41,433 nucleotides of DNA from an uncultured Collinsella sp. (lineage in GTDB: Bacteria; Actinomycetota; Coriobacteriia; Coriobacteriales; Coriobacteriaceae), in contig CABQJK010000017.1 in the NCBI GenBank assembly GCA_902464495.1, forward strand, positions 1-41,433, in the 5' to 3' direction. Below are positions 1-8,252 of this stretch, piece after piece (the first letter of the stretch is position 1; each line of letters opens with the position of its first letter). A program made the translations under genes and the position numbers. Below the pieces are notes generated by a model, which worked only from the letters and a program-made list of their open reading frames with translations, was not told where the DNA came from and did no database searches.

Positions 1-7
1 TCCTGCT

Positions 8-45
8 CGCACGGAGAGCACATTAAGTGCTCTCCGGCTCGTGCG
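8..45. repeat. Inverted repeat at the left edge
   Basis: A 9-bp perfect stem (13-21 with 27-35, GGAGAGCAC/GTGCTCTCC) closes a 5-nt loop. GCAC/GTGC further out could extend it. No T-run follows on either strand, so I do not call it a terminator. Bases 1-108 hold no gene that I can recognise. Confidence 0.45.
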
Positions 46-108
46 GAACTCGCGATCGACTTCGCATGCCGCCGGGCAGCCGGGGCCGACGCGAGGTTCA
101 AGATTGTC

Positions 109-142
109 AAAAAAGCGGTCGGCGCGCAGGTGCGCCGACCGC
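109..142 (-). terminator. Intrinsic terminator of gyrB-gyrA
   Basis: An 11-bp perfect GC-rich stem (115-125 with 132-142) has a 6-nt loop and is followed on the minus strand by six T residues (109-114). It lies about 40 bp past the gyrA stop and ends the gyrB-gyrA unit. Confidence 0.88.
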
Positions 143-182
143 CGATATATGGGGTCTGATATTTTCTACCAGCTAGAGCCTC

Positions 183-2930
183 TTACTCGTCTAGGAGATC
201 CTCTGGTATGTCGTTGCCGTCGCCTAGGTCGACCGAGGTGTTCTGGGCGGTGGCTGCGTTTGCATCCTCGGCGCCTTCGCCTTCGGGCTTCTCCTTGGCT
301 GCCGTCATGCGGGCTACGGCGCAGATGCGGTCGTTGTCGTCGACGGTCATCATCTTGACGCCCTGGGTGGCGCGGCCAGTCTGGCTGATCTCGTCGGTCT
401 TGACGCGAATGACCGTCGCGCCCTCCGTCACGATGAACAGCTCGTGCTGCGGGCCCACCGTCTTCATGGCCGCGAGGTTGCCCTTACGCTCGGTCATTTG
501 GATGGTGTAGACGCCCTGGCCGCCGCGATTCTGCTCCGGGTAGTCCGCGACCGGCGTGCGCTTGCCGTAGCCGCGCTCGGTGATGACGAATAGATCGCCG
601 TTGCCGTTAGTGACTTCCATGCCCAGAACGCTCACGCCGTCCTTCATACCGATACCGCGAACGCCGCTAGTATCACGGCCGGTGGCGCGCACCTGCTCCT
701 CGGAGAACATGATCGCCTTGCCCGCGGTGGTGGCCAGGATAATCTTGTCGCCCTCGCGCACGCGGCGCACGTTCAGCAGCGCGTCGTCGTCACGCAGGTT
801 GATAGCGATCAGGCCGTCGCGACGGCTGCGGTCATATGCGCTCATCACGGTCTTCTTGACCATGCCGCTCTTGGTGGCAAACATCAGATACTCGTCGGCA
901 GGGAACTCGCGGCAGCTGATGACGCTCGCGATCTTCTCGCCCTCCTCGAAGGGCAGCAGGTTGACGATCGCGGTACCGCGCGCCTGGCGCGTACCCACCG
1001 GCAGCTCGTGCACCTTCAGGCGATAGACCTTGCCCTTGCTCGAGAAGAACAGCACGTACTCGTGCGTGGACGCGATGAACATCTCGTCGATGACGTCGTC
1101 CTCTTTGAGGTTGACGCCCGAGACGCCCTTGCCGCCGCGCTTCTGGGCGCGGTAGGCGGCCACCGGGATGCGCTTGACATAGCCGGTGTGGGTGATGGTC
1201 ACGACCATGTCCTCGTCGGCAATGAGGTCCTCGACGTCCAGGTCCTTCTCGACATGGCTGATCTCGGTGCGGCGCTTATCGCCGAACTTCTTGGAGATCT
1301 CGCGCATCTCTTCCTTAATGACGCCCAGGATCTTCCCCTCGTGCGCCAGCAGGTCCTCGTAGTAGGCGATGGCGCGGCGCAGGCCGTCCAGCTCTTCCTG
1401 AATCTTGTCGCGCTCCAGGCCGGTCAGGCGGCGCAGCTTCATCTCGAGGATGGCCGTGGTCTGCTCGGGCGTAAAGCCAAAGCGCTCGATCAGGCGGCTG
1501 CTGGCCTCGGAGTCGGTCTGCGAGGAACGGATGATGCTGATGACCTCGTCAATATGGTCGAGAGCCATCAGGTAGCCCTCAAGGATATGCGCGCGGGCCT
1601 GGGCCTTCTTAAGGTCGAAGCGGGTGCGGCGGGTGACGACGTCGACCTGGTGGTCGATGTAGTGCTGCAGCATCTCGCGCAGGCTCAGGCATTTGGGAAC
1701 GCCGTTGACAAGCGCCAGGTTGTTGGCGCCAAAGGTCGTCTGCAGCGAGGTGTACTTGTACAGGTTGTTGAGCACGACCTGCGGAATGACGCCCTTCTTG
1801 AGCTCGATGACCAGACGGATGCCCTTCTGGTTGGACTCATCGCGCATATCCGAGATGCCCTCGATGCGCTTGTCGTTGACGAGCTGGGCGATCTTCTCCT
1901 GCAGGGTGCCCTTGTTGACCATGTAGGGGATCTCGGTAAAGACCAGGCGGCTGCGGCCGGTCTTGGTGGACTCCACGTGAGCCTTGGCGCGCACGGTAAT
2001 GGAGCCGCGGCCGGTCTCGTAGCTCTGCTTAATGCCGGCGCTGCCCATGATGATGGCGCCGGTGGGGAAGTCCGGACCGGGCATGATCTGCATGAGCTCG
2101 TCGACAGTGGCGTCGGGATTATCGATCAGGTAGCAGGTGGCCTCGATCGCCTCGGTGAGGTTGTGCGGGGCGATGTTGGTGGCCATGCCGACGGCGATGC
2201 CCTGGCTACCGTTGACCAGCAGGTTGGGGAAGCGCGCAGGCAGTGCCACGGGCTCGGCGAGCGATTCGTCGTAGTTGGGCTGCCAGTCGACGGTATCCTT
2301 CTGCAGGTCACGCAGCAGCTCCATGGCGGGCTTTGCCAGGCGGCTCTCGGTGTAACGCATGGCAGCGGCGCCGTCGCCGTCGATGTTGCCGAAGTTGCCG
2401 TGGCCGTCGATGAGCGGCGTGCGCATGGAGAACCACTGCGCCAGGCGAACCATTGCCTCGTAGACCGCGAAGTCACCGTGCGGGTGGTACTTACCGATAA
2501 CTTCGCCGACCGTCCAAGCGGACTTCTTGTGCGGACGGTTGGGGTAGATGCCGCTCTCGTTCATCGCGTACAGGATGCGGCGGTGCACCGGCTTTAAGCC
2601 GTCGCGCACGTCCGGCAGGGCGCGCGCCGTGATGACCGACATCGAATACTCGATAAATGACTGCTTCATCTCGCGGCCAAACTCCGAAATCTGGAGCTGG
2701 CCGCCGTTTATATCCTCGCCGGCCGAGGCGCCACGATCGACTTCGCCAAAGCTCTCCTCGAGCTCACCGTCGTCGTCCTCTTCCTCGTCATCATCGGCAT
2801 CGGGCTTATAGGCGTCAGGATCGCCGTCCTCGCCCTGCTCAGCACGGGCAAGCAGGCGCTTCAGATCGTCGGGCATGCCGGCATCGCCGGCCTCGCCCAT
2901 ACCCTCGTTATTGTTGATATCGTCTGCCAC
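183..2930 (-). CDS. gyrA: DNA gyrase subunit A
   Basis: This is the breakage-reunion subunit of DNA gyrase, which forms A2B2 with GyrB and introduces negative supercoils using ATP. The start is GTG at 2930, with AGGAGG four bases upstream. At 915 residues it is longer than usual, because about 70 acidic residues, including a D/E run near 45-59, precede the conserved core that begins around residue 80. The catalytic tyrosine is Tyr193 in AAAMRYTESRL. The quinolone-determining motif reads HPHGDFAVYE, so Phe154 stands where E. coli has Ser83, and Glu158 where E. coli has Asp87. The GyrA box QKRGGKG is at 596-602, followed by the C-terminal beta-pinwheel and an acidic tail. It lies about 180 bp downstream of gyrB on the same strand. 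The identification is certain. Quinolone resistance is inference from one residue. Confidence 0.98.
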   Translation of the reverse strand: MADDINNNEGMGEAGDAGMPDDLKRLLARAEQGEDGDPDAYKPDADDDEEEDDDGELEESFGEVDRGASAGEDINGGQLQISEFGREMKQSFIEYSMSVITARALPDVRDGLKPVHRRILYAMNESGIYPNRPHKKSAWTVGEVIGKYHPHGDFAVYEAMVRLAQWFSMRTPLIDGHGNFGNIDGDGAAAMRYTESRLAKPAMELLRDLQKDTVDWQPNYDESLAEPVALPARFPNLLVNGSQGIAVGMATNIAPHNLTEAIEATCYLIDNPDATVDELMQIMPGPDFPTGAIIMGSAGIKQSYETGRGSITVRAKAHVESTKTGRSRLVFTEIPYMVNKGTLQEKIAQLVNDKRIEGISDMRDESNQKGIRLVIELKKGVIPQVVLNNLYKYTSLQTTFGANNLALVNGVPKCLSLREMLQHYIDHQVDVVTRRTRFDLKKAQARAHILEGYLMALDHIDEVISIIRSSQTDSEASSRLIERFGFTPEQTTAILEMKLRRLTGLERDKIQEELDGLRRAIAYYEDLLAHEGKILGVIKEEMREISKKFGDKRRTEISHVEKDLDVEDLIADEDMVVTITHTGYVKRIPVAAYRAQKRGGKGVSGVNLKEDDVIDEMFIASTHEYVLFFSSKGKVYRLKVHELPVGTRQARGTAIVNLLPFEEGEKIASVISCREFPADEYLMFATKSGMVKKTVMSAYDRSRRDGLIAINLRDDDALLNVRRVREGDKIILATTAGKAIMFSEEQVRATGRDTSGVRGIGMKDGVSVLGMEVTNGNGDLFVITERGYGKRTPVADYPEQNRGGQGVYTIQMTERKGNLAAMKTVGPQHELFIVTEGATVIRVKTDEISQTGRATQGVKMMTVDDNDRICAVARMTAAKEKPEGEGAEDANAATAQNTSVDLGDGNDIPEDLLDE

Positions 2931-3023
2931 GTTACCTCCTCATGGTTTGCGTGGTCCATTAGTTCCCTACCACGGAGACGAATTACCGGGAACACCGGAT
3001 AACCCTCCTAGGTTTTCCAGGTG

Positions 3024-3097
3024 CCCCAGGTTGCCCTGAAGGATGAGGGCGCGCGCCTTGCGTGCGGCGCCCGAAATCCTGAAGGGCAAGATGGGGT
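3024..3097. repeat. Long imperfect hairpin between gyrB and gyrA
   Basis: TTGCCCT (from 3031) pairs with AGGGCAA (to 3089). Pairing continues inward through AGGAT/ATCCT and GGGCGC/GCGCCC, and outward through CCCCA/TGGGG after a short mismatch. There is no T-run, so it is not a classical terminator. It could be a REP-like element or an mRNA-stabilising structure between the two gyrase genes. The pairing is visible directly; the role is unknown. Confidence 0.5.
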
Positions 3098-3108
3098 GCT
3101 TGGGAAAG

Positions 3109-5139
3109 CTAGGCGTCTAAGAAGCGTGCGTCATGCGCGTGTTTCTCGATGTACTCGCGGCGATAGCCGACCTCGGAACCCATCAGCTCGCGCACGGCGC
3201 GGTCTGCCACCACGGCATCCTCGATCGACACGCGCTGCAGGATGCGGGTCTTGGGATCCATCGTCGTCGAGGCGAGCTGCTTGGGGTCCATCTCGCCCAG
3301 ACCCTTGTAGCGCTGGACGGTATAGCCCTTGCGCTTCTTGGTGATCTTGCCATCCTTGGCCTTGCCGTCTTCGTCGTTATCGTCGGGGTTCAGGCCCAGA
3401 CTCTGGATGGTGTCGCGCAGGATCTCGTCTTCGGGCTGGCGGCCGTTGGGATACACGTAGTGGATCTTGTTGCGCACCTTAATGCCAAAGATGGGCGGGC
3501 AGGCAACATAGACGTAGCCGGCATCGATCAGCGGACGCATGTACTTGTAGAAGAACGTCAGCAGCAGGATGCGGATATGCGCACCGTCGACGTCTGCATC
3601 GGTCATGATGATGATCTTGTGGTAGCGCGCCTTGGTGATATCGAAGTCGCCGCCGTCGCCGGCACTCGTCGTGACGCCGCAGCCGATCGCGGTAATCAGC
3701 GACTGGATGGTGTCACTCGAGAACGCGCGATGGTCACCAACGCGTTCGACGTTCAGAATCTTGCCGCGCAGGGGCAGAATCGCCTGGATGTCTCGGCGAC
3801 GGCCGTCCTTGGCCGAACCGCCTGCCGAGTCGCCCTCTACGATGAAGAGCTCGGTCAGCTCGGCATCGCGCACCGAGCAGTCAGCGAGCTTACCGGGCAG
3901 GGACGCCGTCTCGAGCAGGCTCTTGCGACGGGTCGCCTCGCGCGCCTTGCGGGCGGCGTTGCGCGCCTTGCAGGCCTGTTGCGCCTTCTTGACGATCTCG
4001 CGAGCGGGCTTGGGATGCTCCTCGAGGTAATCGGCGAGTCCGTCGGTCACGATCTTGAGCGTGAGCGCGCGCATATAGGAGCTACCGAGCTTGGCCTTGG
4101 TCTGGCCCTCAAACTGCGGATCGGGCAGCTTGACCGAGATAACGGCCGAAAGGCCCTCGCGCACATCGTCGCCGGTCAGGTTGGCGTCTTTTTCCTTGAG
4201 CAGGTTCTGTTTGCGCGCGTAGTCGTTGATCACGCGGGTGAGCGCGGTGCGGAAGCCCTCAAGGTGCATGCCGCCCTCGGGAGTGTAGATGTCGTTGGCA
4301 AACGACATGACGTTCTCGCCGTAGCCGCTATTCCACTGCAGGGAAACCTCGACCTCGCCCATCTTGGCCACGGGAGCGTCCGGGTCCGATTTGCCCTCGA
4401 TGTAGATGGGCTCCTTAAAGGCCTCGGGGACGTCCTTGCCCTCGTTGAGGAACTTGACGAAGTCGATGATGCCGCCCTCGTAGCAAAACTCCTCCACGTG
4501 GGGAGTCGCCTCGCGCTCGTCGGTCAGCACGATCTTGAGGTTCTTATTGAGGAACGCCGTCTCCTGCAGACGGTTGTGCAGCGTATCGAAATCGTAGATG
4601 CAGGTCTCGAAGATCTCGTCGTCGGGCCAGAAGGTGACGGTGGTGCCCGTCGAATCCGAGGTGCCCACGACCTCCATCTTCTTGACGGTCTTGCCGCGCG
4701 AGAACTCCATCTCGTAGGTGTTGCCATCGCGACGAACCTGAACGACCACGCGCTTGGACAGTGCGTTGACGACGGAGATGCCTACGCCGTGCAGGCCGCC
4801 CGAGACCTTATAGGCCGAGTTATCGAACTTACCGCCGGCGTGCAAGATCGTCATAACGACCTCGAGCGTCGGGATCTTTTTAACAGGGTGCTCGTCGACG
4901 GGGATGCCGCGCCCGTTGTCGACGACCGTGATGGAGTTGTCGGCGTGGACCGTCACCTGGATCTCGGTGCAGAAACCGGCCATGGCCTCGTCGACGGAGT
5001 TGTCAACGATCTCCCACACCAGGTGATGCAGACCGCTGGCGCTCGTCGAGCCGATATACATGCCCGGGCGCTTACGAACGGCCTCGAGACCTTCGAGAAT
5101 CTTAATCTCGCCGCCATCGTAATCGTTTTCGTTTGCCAC
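3109..5139 (-). CDS. gyrB: DNA gyrase subunit B
   Basis: This is the ATPase subunit of gyrase. I place the start at GTG 5139 (VANENDYDGG), because GGAGG lies four bases upstream; the TTG at 5157 would put that site inside the gene. This gives 676 residues, with no large insertion. The GHKL ATPase has EIVDNSVDEA near 43-52 and DNGRGIP near 74-80. The TOPRIM domain has EGDSAGG at 435-441 and the metal-binding aspartates 514, 516 and 518 in TDADVDGAH. The C-terminal YKGLGEMDPKQL motif is present. A terminator just upstream separates gyrB from the recF unit, so it needs its own promoter. A weak candidate (TTTACG, 17 bp, TACACA on the minus strand) lies around 5160-5190. Confidence 0.97.
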   Translation of the reverse strand: MANENDYDGGEIKILEGLEAVRKRPGMYIGSTSASGLHHLVWEIVDNSVDEAMAGFCTEIQVTVHADNSITVVDNGRGIPVDEHPVKKIPTLEVVMTILHAGGKFDNSAYKVSGGLHGVGISVVNALSKRVVVQVRRDGNTYEMEFSRGKTVKKMEVVGTSDSTGTTVTFWPDDEIFETCIYDFDTLHNRLQETAFLNKNLKIVLTDEREATPHVEEFCYEGGIIDFVKFLNEGKDVPEAFKEPIYIEGKSDPDAPVAKMGEVEVSLQWNSGYGENVMSFANDIYTPEGGMHLEGFRTALTRVINDYARKQNLLKEKDANLTGDDVREGLSAVISVKLPDPQFEGQTKAKLGSSYMRALTLKIVTDGLADYLEEHPKPAREIVKKAQQACKARNAARKAREATRRKSLLETASLPGKLADCSVRDAELTELFIVEGDSAGGSAKDGRRRDIQAILPLRGKILNVERVGDHRAFSSDTIQSLITAIGCGVTTSAGDGGDFDITKARYHKIIIMTDADVDGAHIRILLLTFFYKYMRPLIDAGYVYVACPPIFGIKVRNKIHYVYPNGRQPEDEILRDTIQSLGLNPDDNDEDGKAKDGKITKKRKGYTVQRYKGLGEMDPKQLASTTMDPKTRILQRVSIEDAVVADRAVRELMGSEVGYRREYIEKHAHDARFLDA

Positions 5140-5189
5140 ACGTCCTCCTTCAGTCAAGAAAATGTGTACAGCCTTACTAGTTTATCGTA

Positions 5190-5218
5190 AAAAAATACCC
5201 TCGGGACCGAGGGTATTT
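5190..5218 (-). terminator. Intrinsic terminator after the recF/DciA-like genes
   Basis: A 12-bp perfect palindromic stem (5193-5204 with 5207-5218) is followed on the minus strand by a run of T residues. It lies 27 bp past the stop of the DciA-like gene and separates the dnaA-dnaN-recF unit from gyrB. Confidence 0.88.
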
Positions 5219-5244
5219 GGCTCTACAAGGCCACCAGATGCGAT

Positions 5245-5808
5245 TTAAGGCTCTTTTTTGCTTTGCACGCCCTTGGCCCACTCGGCACTGGCTCTCATGG
5301 CATTCTCGAGGGCCTCGCGCAGTTTTTGGTCTTCGATGGGCGCCACTTGGCGCTCGATCTCGGTACGCTCGGCCTCACTTAGGTCGGCGTGCGGGGCCGG
5401 CGGTCGCTCGGTCGGCGCCGGGCGCAGGCGCTCCCTGGCGGCGGGCGGCGTGTGACCGGGCGCGGTGGTTTTGAACACCAGGCCGTCCACATGTGCACCG
5501 GCGCGCTCCATGCGCGCGCGGATGATCTCGCGCAACAGCGTCATTTCCTGCGTCCACGAGGGCGAGTCGAGATATACCAGCAGCTCATTGGACTCAGGCA
5601 GGTAGCGCAGTCCCGTCACATGCCGCCCCTCGCGCGTGCCCGAGCACACCGCGTTCCATGCGCGATAGACCGCGCGCGACTCCTCGGCGGCCTCCATCTG
5701 CGCACGGCGCTTAGGCGTTGCAGCCGCCAGGATGCGCTGGCGCTCTGCGTTCAAAAACCCGCTGAAGGCGACTGTCTCGCTCTCGCGCTCGTAATTAGCA
5801 CGTCTCAC
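5245..5808 (-). CDS. DUF721/DciA-like protein, probable helicase operator
   Basis: The 187-residue protein matches the DUF721 family by motif. The segment with AWNAVC, VTGLRYLPESNELLVYLD and SPSWTQEM corresponds to the conserved W...G...L.V.V.S..W..E pattern. DciA-type members load or operate the replicative helicase in bacteria that lack DnaC or DnaI. A proline-rich stretch near 115-140 separates this domain from a charged helical tail. The GTG start at 5808 overlaps the end of recF by 14 bp, which suggests translational coupling. A place between recF and gyrB is typical for this family in Actinobacteria. The helicase-loading role is inferred from family and context. I leave the symbol empty because the protein is divergent. 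Confidence 0.85.
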   Translation of the reverse strand: MRRANYERESETVAFSGFLNAERQRILAAATPKRRAQMEAAEESRAVYRAWNAVCSGTREGRHVTGLRYLPESNELLVYLDSPSWTQEMTLLREIIRARMERAGAHVDGLVFKTTAPGHTPPAARERLRPAPTERPPAPHADLSEAERTEIERQVAPIEDQKLREALENAMRASAEWAKGVQSKKEP

Positions 5809-6901
5809 CCATGCTCACCACCTTGGCTCGATCAAGCAGGTCATCGGTAAAATACCCCAGGTTGGTCGTGGTTATGACCGTCTGGATATCATCGCCGATC
5901 AGCCGCAGGAAAGCGCCGCGACGCTCGCCGTCGAGCTCGCTCATCACGTCGTCCAAAAGCAGCAGCGGGGCGGTGCCCAGGACATCGCGAGCCACGGCAA
6001 CCTCGGCCACCTTCCAGGACAGCACCAGCGTGCGCTGCTGTCCTTGGCTGGCAAATGAACGGGCGGAGCGACCCGCCACGGTGAACTCGATCTCGTCGCG
6101 ATGCGGTCCCACCAACGTCACGCCGCGGCGAATTTCCTCGTCGGCGTGCTCATCAAGGGCAGCCAGCATGCGCTCGTACGCCCAGCCCTTCAGCTCTTCG
6201 CGATCCTCGACCTGGGGCAAATCCCCCAGCGTGGACGCATAGGTCACGTTGGCGGTCTCACCTGACGCCACTTGCCCGTAGGCAGTGTGCACATGGCCCG
6301 CCAGCCGGTCGAGCAGGGCCAACCGGTGCACGAGCAGGGCCGAGCCCGCACGGGCAATCGAATCGTTCCACGCGCCGAGCATCTCGCGGCAGCACCAAGT
6401 CTCCTTGAGCAAGGCGTTACGCTGGGTCACGCAGCGCCCATAGGTGCTCGCAAGATCGGCATAGCGTGCGCTCAGCTGCATGCCAAAGTCATCGAGGGCG
6501 GCGCGGCGCACACTGGCGCCTCGCTTAACCATGTCCAGATGGTCGGGGCAAAACAGCACGCTCGGCAGAACCCCGCGCACACCGGCGGCAGAGCATCTCT
6601 TGCCGTTGCGGCTAAACGAGCGCCTACCGTCCTCCGCGCTCAATCCCATATCAAGCACGCGGCCGTCGCCCTCGAGCCTCAGCTCTACCTTGCACGAGCC
6701 CACGCCGTCATGGACGAGCTCAGCTGCGGTCGGATGCCTAAACGAGGCGCCGCTCGTCAGCAGCTGCAGCGCCTCTATGAGATTGGTCTTTCCCGCCGCG
6801 TTGGGTCCCGCAAGTATCGTCACGCCCTCGTCCAGGGCGAGGCGATAGCTATCGAAGCTGCGGTAGTGCGCGACGGAAAGATCGCGGGCGAACATGGTCA
6901 T
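5795..6901 (-). CDS. recF: DNA replication and repair protein RecF
   Basis: RecF is an SMC-like ABC ATPase that binds single- to double-strand junctions and, with RecO and RecR, loads RecA at gaps. The 368-residue protein has the Walker A motif GPNAAGKT at 32-39. The ABC signature SQGQQRTLVLS lies near the C-terminus, followed by Walker B LLLLDDVMSELD. The start codon follows the dnaN stop by 9 bp and has no clear Shine-Dalgarno site, so translation is probably coupled to dnaN. The ATG two codons downstream (MFAR) is an equally good start. The order dnaA-dnaN-recF is the classical origin arrangement. Confidence 0.96.
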   Translation of the reverse strand: MTMFARDLSVAHYRSFDSYRLALDEGVTILAGPNAAGKTNLIEALQLLTSGASFRHPTAAELVHDGVGSCKVELRLEGDGRVLDMGLSAEDGRRSFSRNGKRCSAAGVRGVLPSVLFCPDHLDMVKRGASVRRAALDDFGMQLSARYADLASTYGRCVTQRNALLKETWCCREMLGAWNDSIARAGSALLVHRLALLDRLAGHVHTAYGQVASGETANVTYASTLGDLPQVEDREELKGWAYERMLAALDEHADEEIRRGVTLVGPHRDEIEFTVAGRSARSFASQGQQRTLVLSWKVAEVAVARDVLGTAPLLLLDDVMSELDGERRGAFLRLIGDDIQTVITTTNLGYFTDDLLDRAKVVSMGETC

Positions 6902-6910
6902 AGCGCAGCG

Positions 6911-8014
6911 CTAGATGCGGACCGGCATGACCAGGTACAGGTAGTTGATCTTATCGTAGGACTTAAAGATGCCCGCCTGCGAGTAGCTCTTGAGCTCCAG
7001 CGTGATCTCCTTCTCCTTGGACAGGGCATTGAGGCAGCCGAAGATGTAGTGGTAGTTGAAGGCGATGGTGCCCGACTCGCCCTCGGCCTCGACATCGATC
7101 GTCTCCTGCGCAAGGTCCTGGTCATTGGAAATGGAGGACAGGCCCATCTGACCGTTCTCGACATCGATCTCGAACTTGACGGCGGGGTTGGCGCTCGCGA
7201 TAACGGCCACGCGCTTGAGGGCGGCGTTAAAGGCGGCGACATCGATCTTGACGCTCGTCACGCACGAATCGGGGATGAGCTGCTTGTAGTTGGGGTACAC
7301 GCCCTCGATGCGACGCGACACGTAGGTGGTGTTGCCGGCCTCGAAGACGACCTGGGTGTCGGTAGCCCCGATCATGATGGTCGCCTGGCTGGCCATGATG
7401 TTCAGCGCGTCGTTAAAGGCGTCAGCCGGAACGTTGAGCTCAAAGGAGCCCTCGAGGGTCGAGGTCTCGACCTGCGTATCGCACACGGCCAAGCGGAAGG
7501 AATCGGTCGCTACCAGGCGTACGGTGTTGTTCTCGACCTTCATGTGCACGCCGCCCAGGATGGGGCGAGCCTTGTCGGTCGAGGTGACGCGCCACACGCG
7601 GCCGACCATTTCGGACAAGACATCGGTCGGCAGCTCCACGGCACTCTCGATGGCATAGGCCGGAAACTCGGGGAAGTCATTGGCATCGAGCGTGTTCAGG
7701 CGGAAAGAGCTCTTCTCGCAACCAATCAGCACCTGGCGCTCGGACAGCTCAAAGGTGACCGGGGCATCGGGGAGGGTCTTGGTGATATTGGAGAGCATCT
7801 TACAGGGGATAACCATCTCGCCCTCTTCTTCGACATGCGCCGCGATGCGATGACGAATCGAGATGGTGTAGTTAGAGGTCTGGAATTCCAAGATGCCGTC
7901 TTGGGCCTTAACGAGCACGCCCGACAGGATGGGGAGGGTGGATGCCGAAGCGACACCCTTCATAACGACGCCGATGGCTTGTGTAAGCGAGCTCTGGCTG
8001 ACGGTGAACTTCAT
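6911..8014 (-). CDS. dnaN: DNA polymerase III subunit beta (sliding clamp)
   Basis: This is the ring-shaped clamp that tethers the replicative polymerase and other enzymes to DNA. The 367-residue length fits three clamp domains of about 120 residues each. The N-terminus MKFTVSQSSLTQAI, the internal LPILSGVLV and the C-terminal YLVMPVRI are all typical. The ATG start at 8014 has AGAAAGG about ten bases upstream. The leader of the gene carries the AT-rich segment and triplet repeats of the proposed origin, so opening of the origin would occur directly in front of dnaN. Confidence 0.97.
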   Translation of the reverse strand: MKFTVSQSSLTQAIGVVMKGVASASTLPILSGVLVKAQDGILEFQTSNYTISIRHRIAAHVEEEGEMVIPCKMLSNITKTLPDAPVTFELSERQVLIGCEKSSFRLNTLDANDFPEFPAYAIESAVELPTDVLSEMVGRVWRVTSTDKARPILGGVHMKVENNTVRLVATDSFRLAVCDTQVETSTLEGSFELNVPADAFNDALNIMASQATIMIGATDTQVVFEAGNTTYVSRRIEGVYPNYKQLIPDSCVTSVKIDVAAFNAALKRVAVIASANPAVKFEIDVENGQMGLSSISNDQDLAQETIDVEAEGESGTIAFNYHYIFGCLNALSKEKEITLELKSYSQAGIFKSYDKINYLYLVMPVRI

Positions 8015-8252
8015 CTTTTAATACCTTTCTATAGATATAAATATCTTAATAATAGTAATAGCACTGACGAAACTGTTGATTACTCCCAAAGACGCAGGTC
8101 AGACCCAGAAAGAGAATCGACAGCAACCTGTGTGCAACAGGGGTGGTTTTCCACGTTCAAAACCTGCGCAAAACTTTTCATCACCGCGGGTTGGGTTTTA
8201 GACACCTTATGCCCGTGGTTTCGACAAGTTTTCAACAGGTGTCTCTATTTCC
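8015..8252. other. Proposed oriC, dnaA-dnaN part
   Basis: This 238-bp noncoding stretch combines the parts expected of an origin. It has an AT-rich segment at 8017-8061 next to dnaN, a triplet run at 8047-8061, and DnaA-box-like sites. These are TAATCAACA on the minus strand (8074-8082), TTTTCCACG (8147-8155), TTTTCATCA (8175-8183) and TTTTCAACA (8229-8237). The last lies within the 14-mer AGTTTTCAACAGGT that recurs twice upstream of the ATPase gene. The sites do not match the classical TTATCCACA exactly, so their use by DnaA is inferred from recurrence and position. Confidence 0.75.
8047..8061 (+). other. DnaA-trio-like triplet run (origin unwinding element)
   Basis: Five consecutive triplets read TAA TAA TAG TAA TAG on the plus strand, matching the DnaA-trio rule 3'-[G/A]A[T/C]-5' described for Bacillus. 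An AT-rich segment lies on the 5' side and a DnaA-box-like site (8074-8082) 12 bp away on the 3' side. That is the order expected if DnaA filaments load from double-stranded boxes onto this strand. The sequence is seen directly; the function is inferred. Confidence 0.6.

Noticed and set aside
5140..5157. Longer gyrB start at the TTG 5157
   Set aside because: It would place the strong GGAGG site inside the gene; the GTG at 5139 has that site at the right distance.
3133..5190. A 685-codon open frame on the strand opposite gyrB
   Set aside because: It mirrors gyrB in a GC-rich gene, has no family motif and no good start site. The same holds for long frames opposite gyrA (1008-2597), recF/dnaN (6272-8269), the M28-like gene (23990-26020), purB (31248-32903) and purC (37132-38706).
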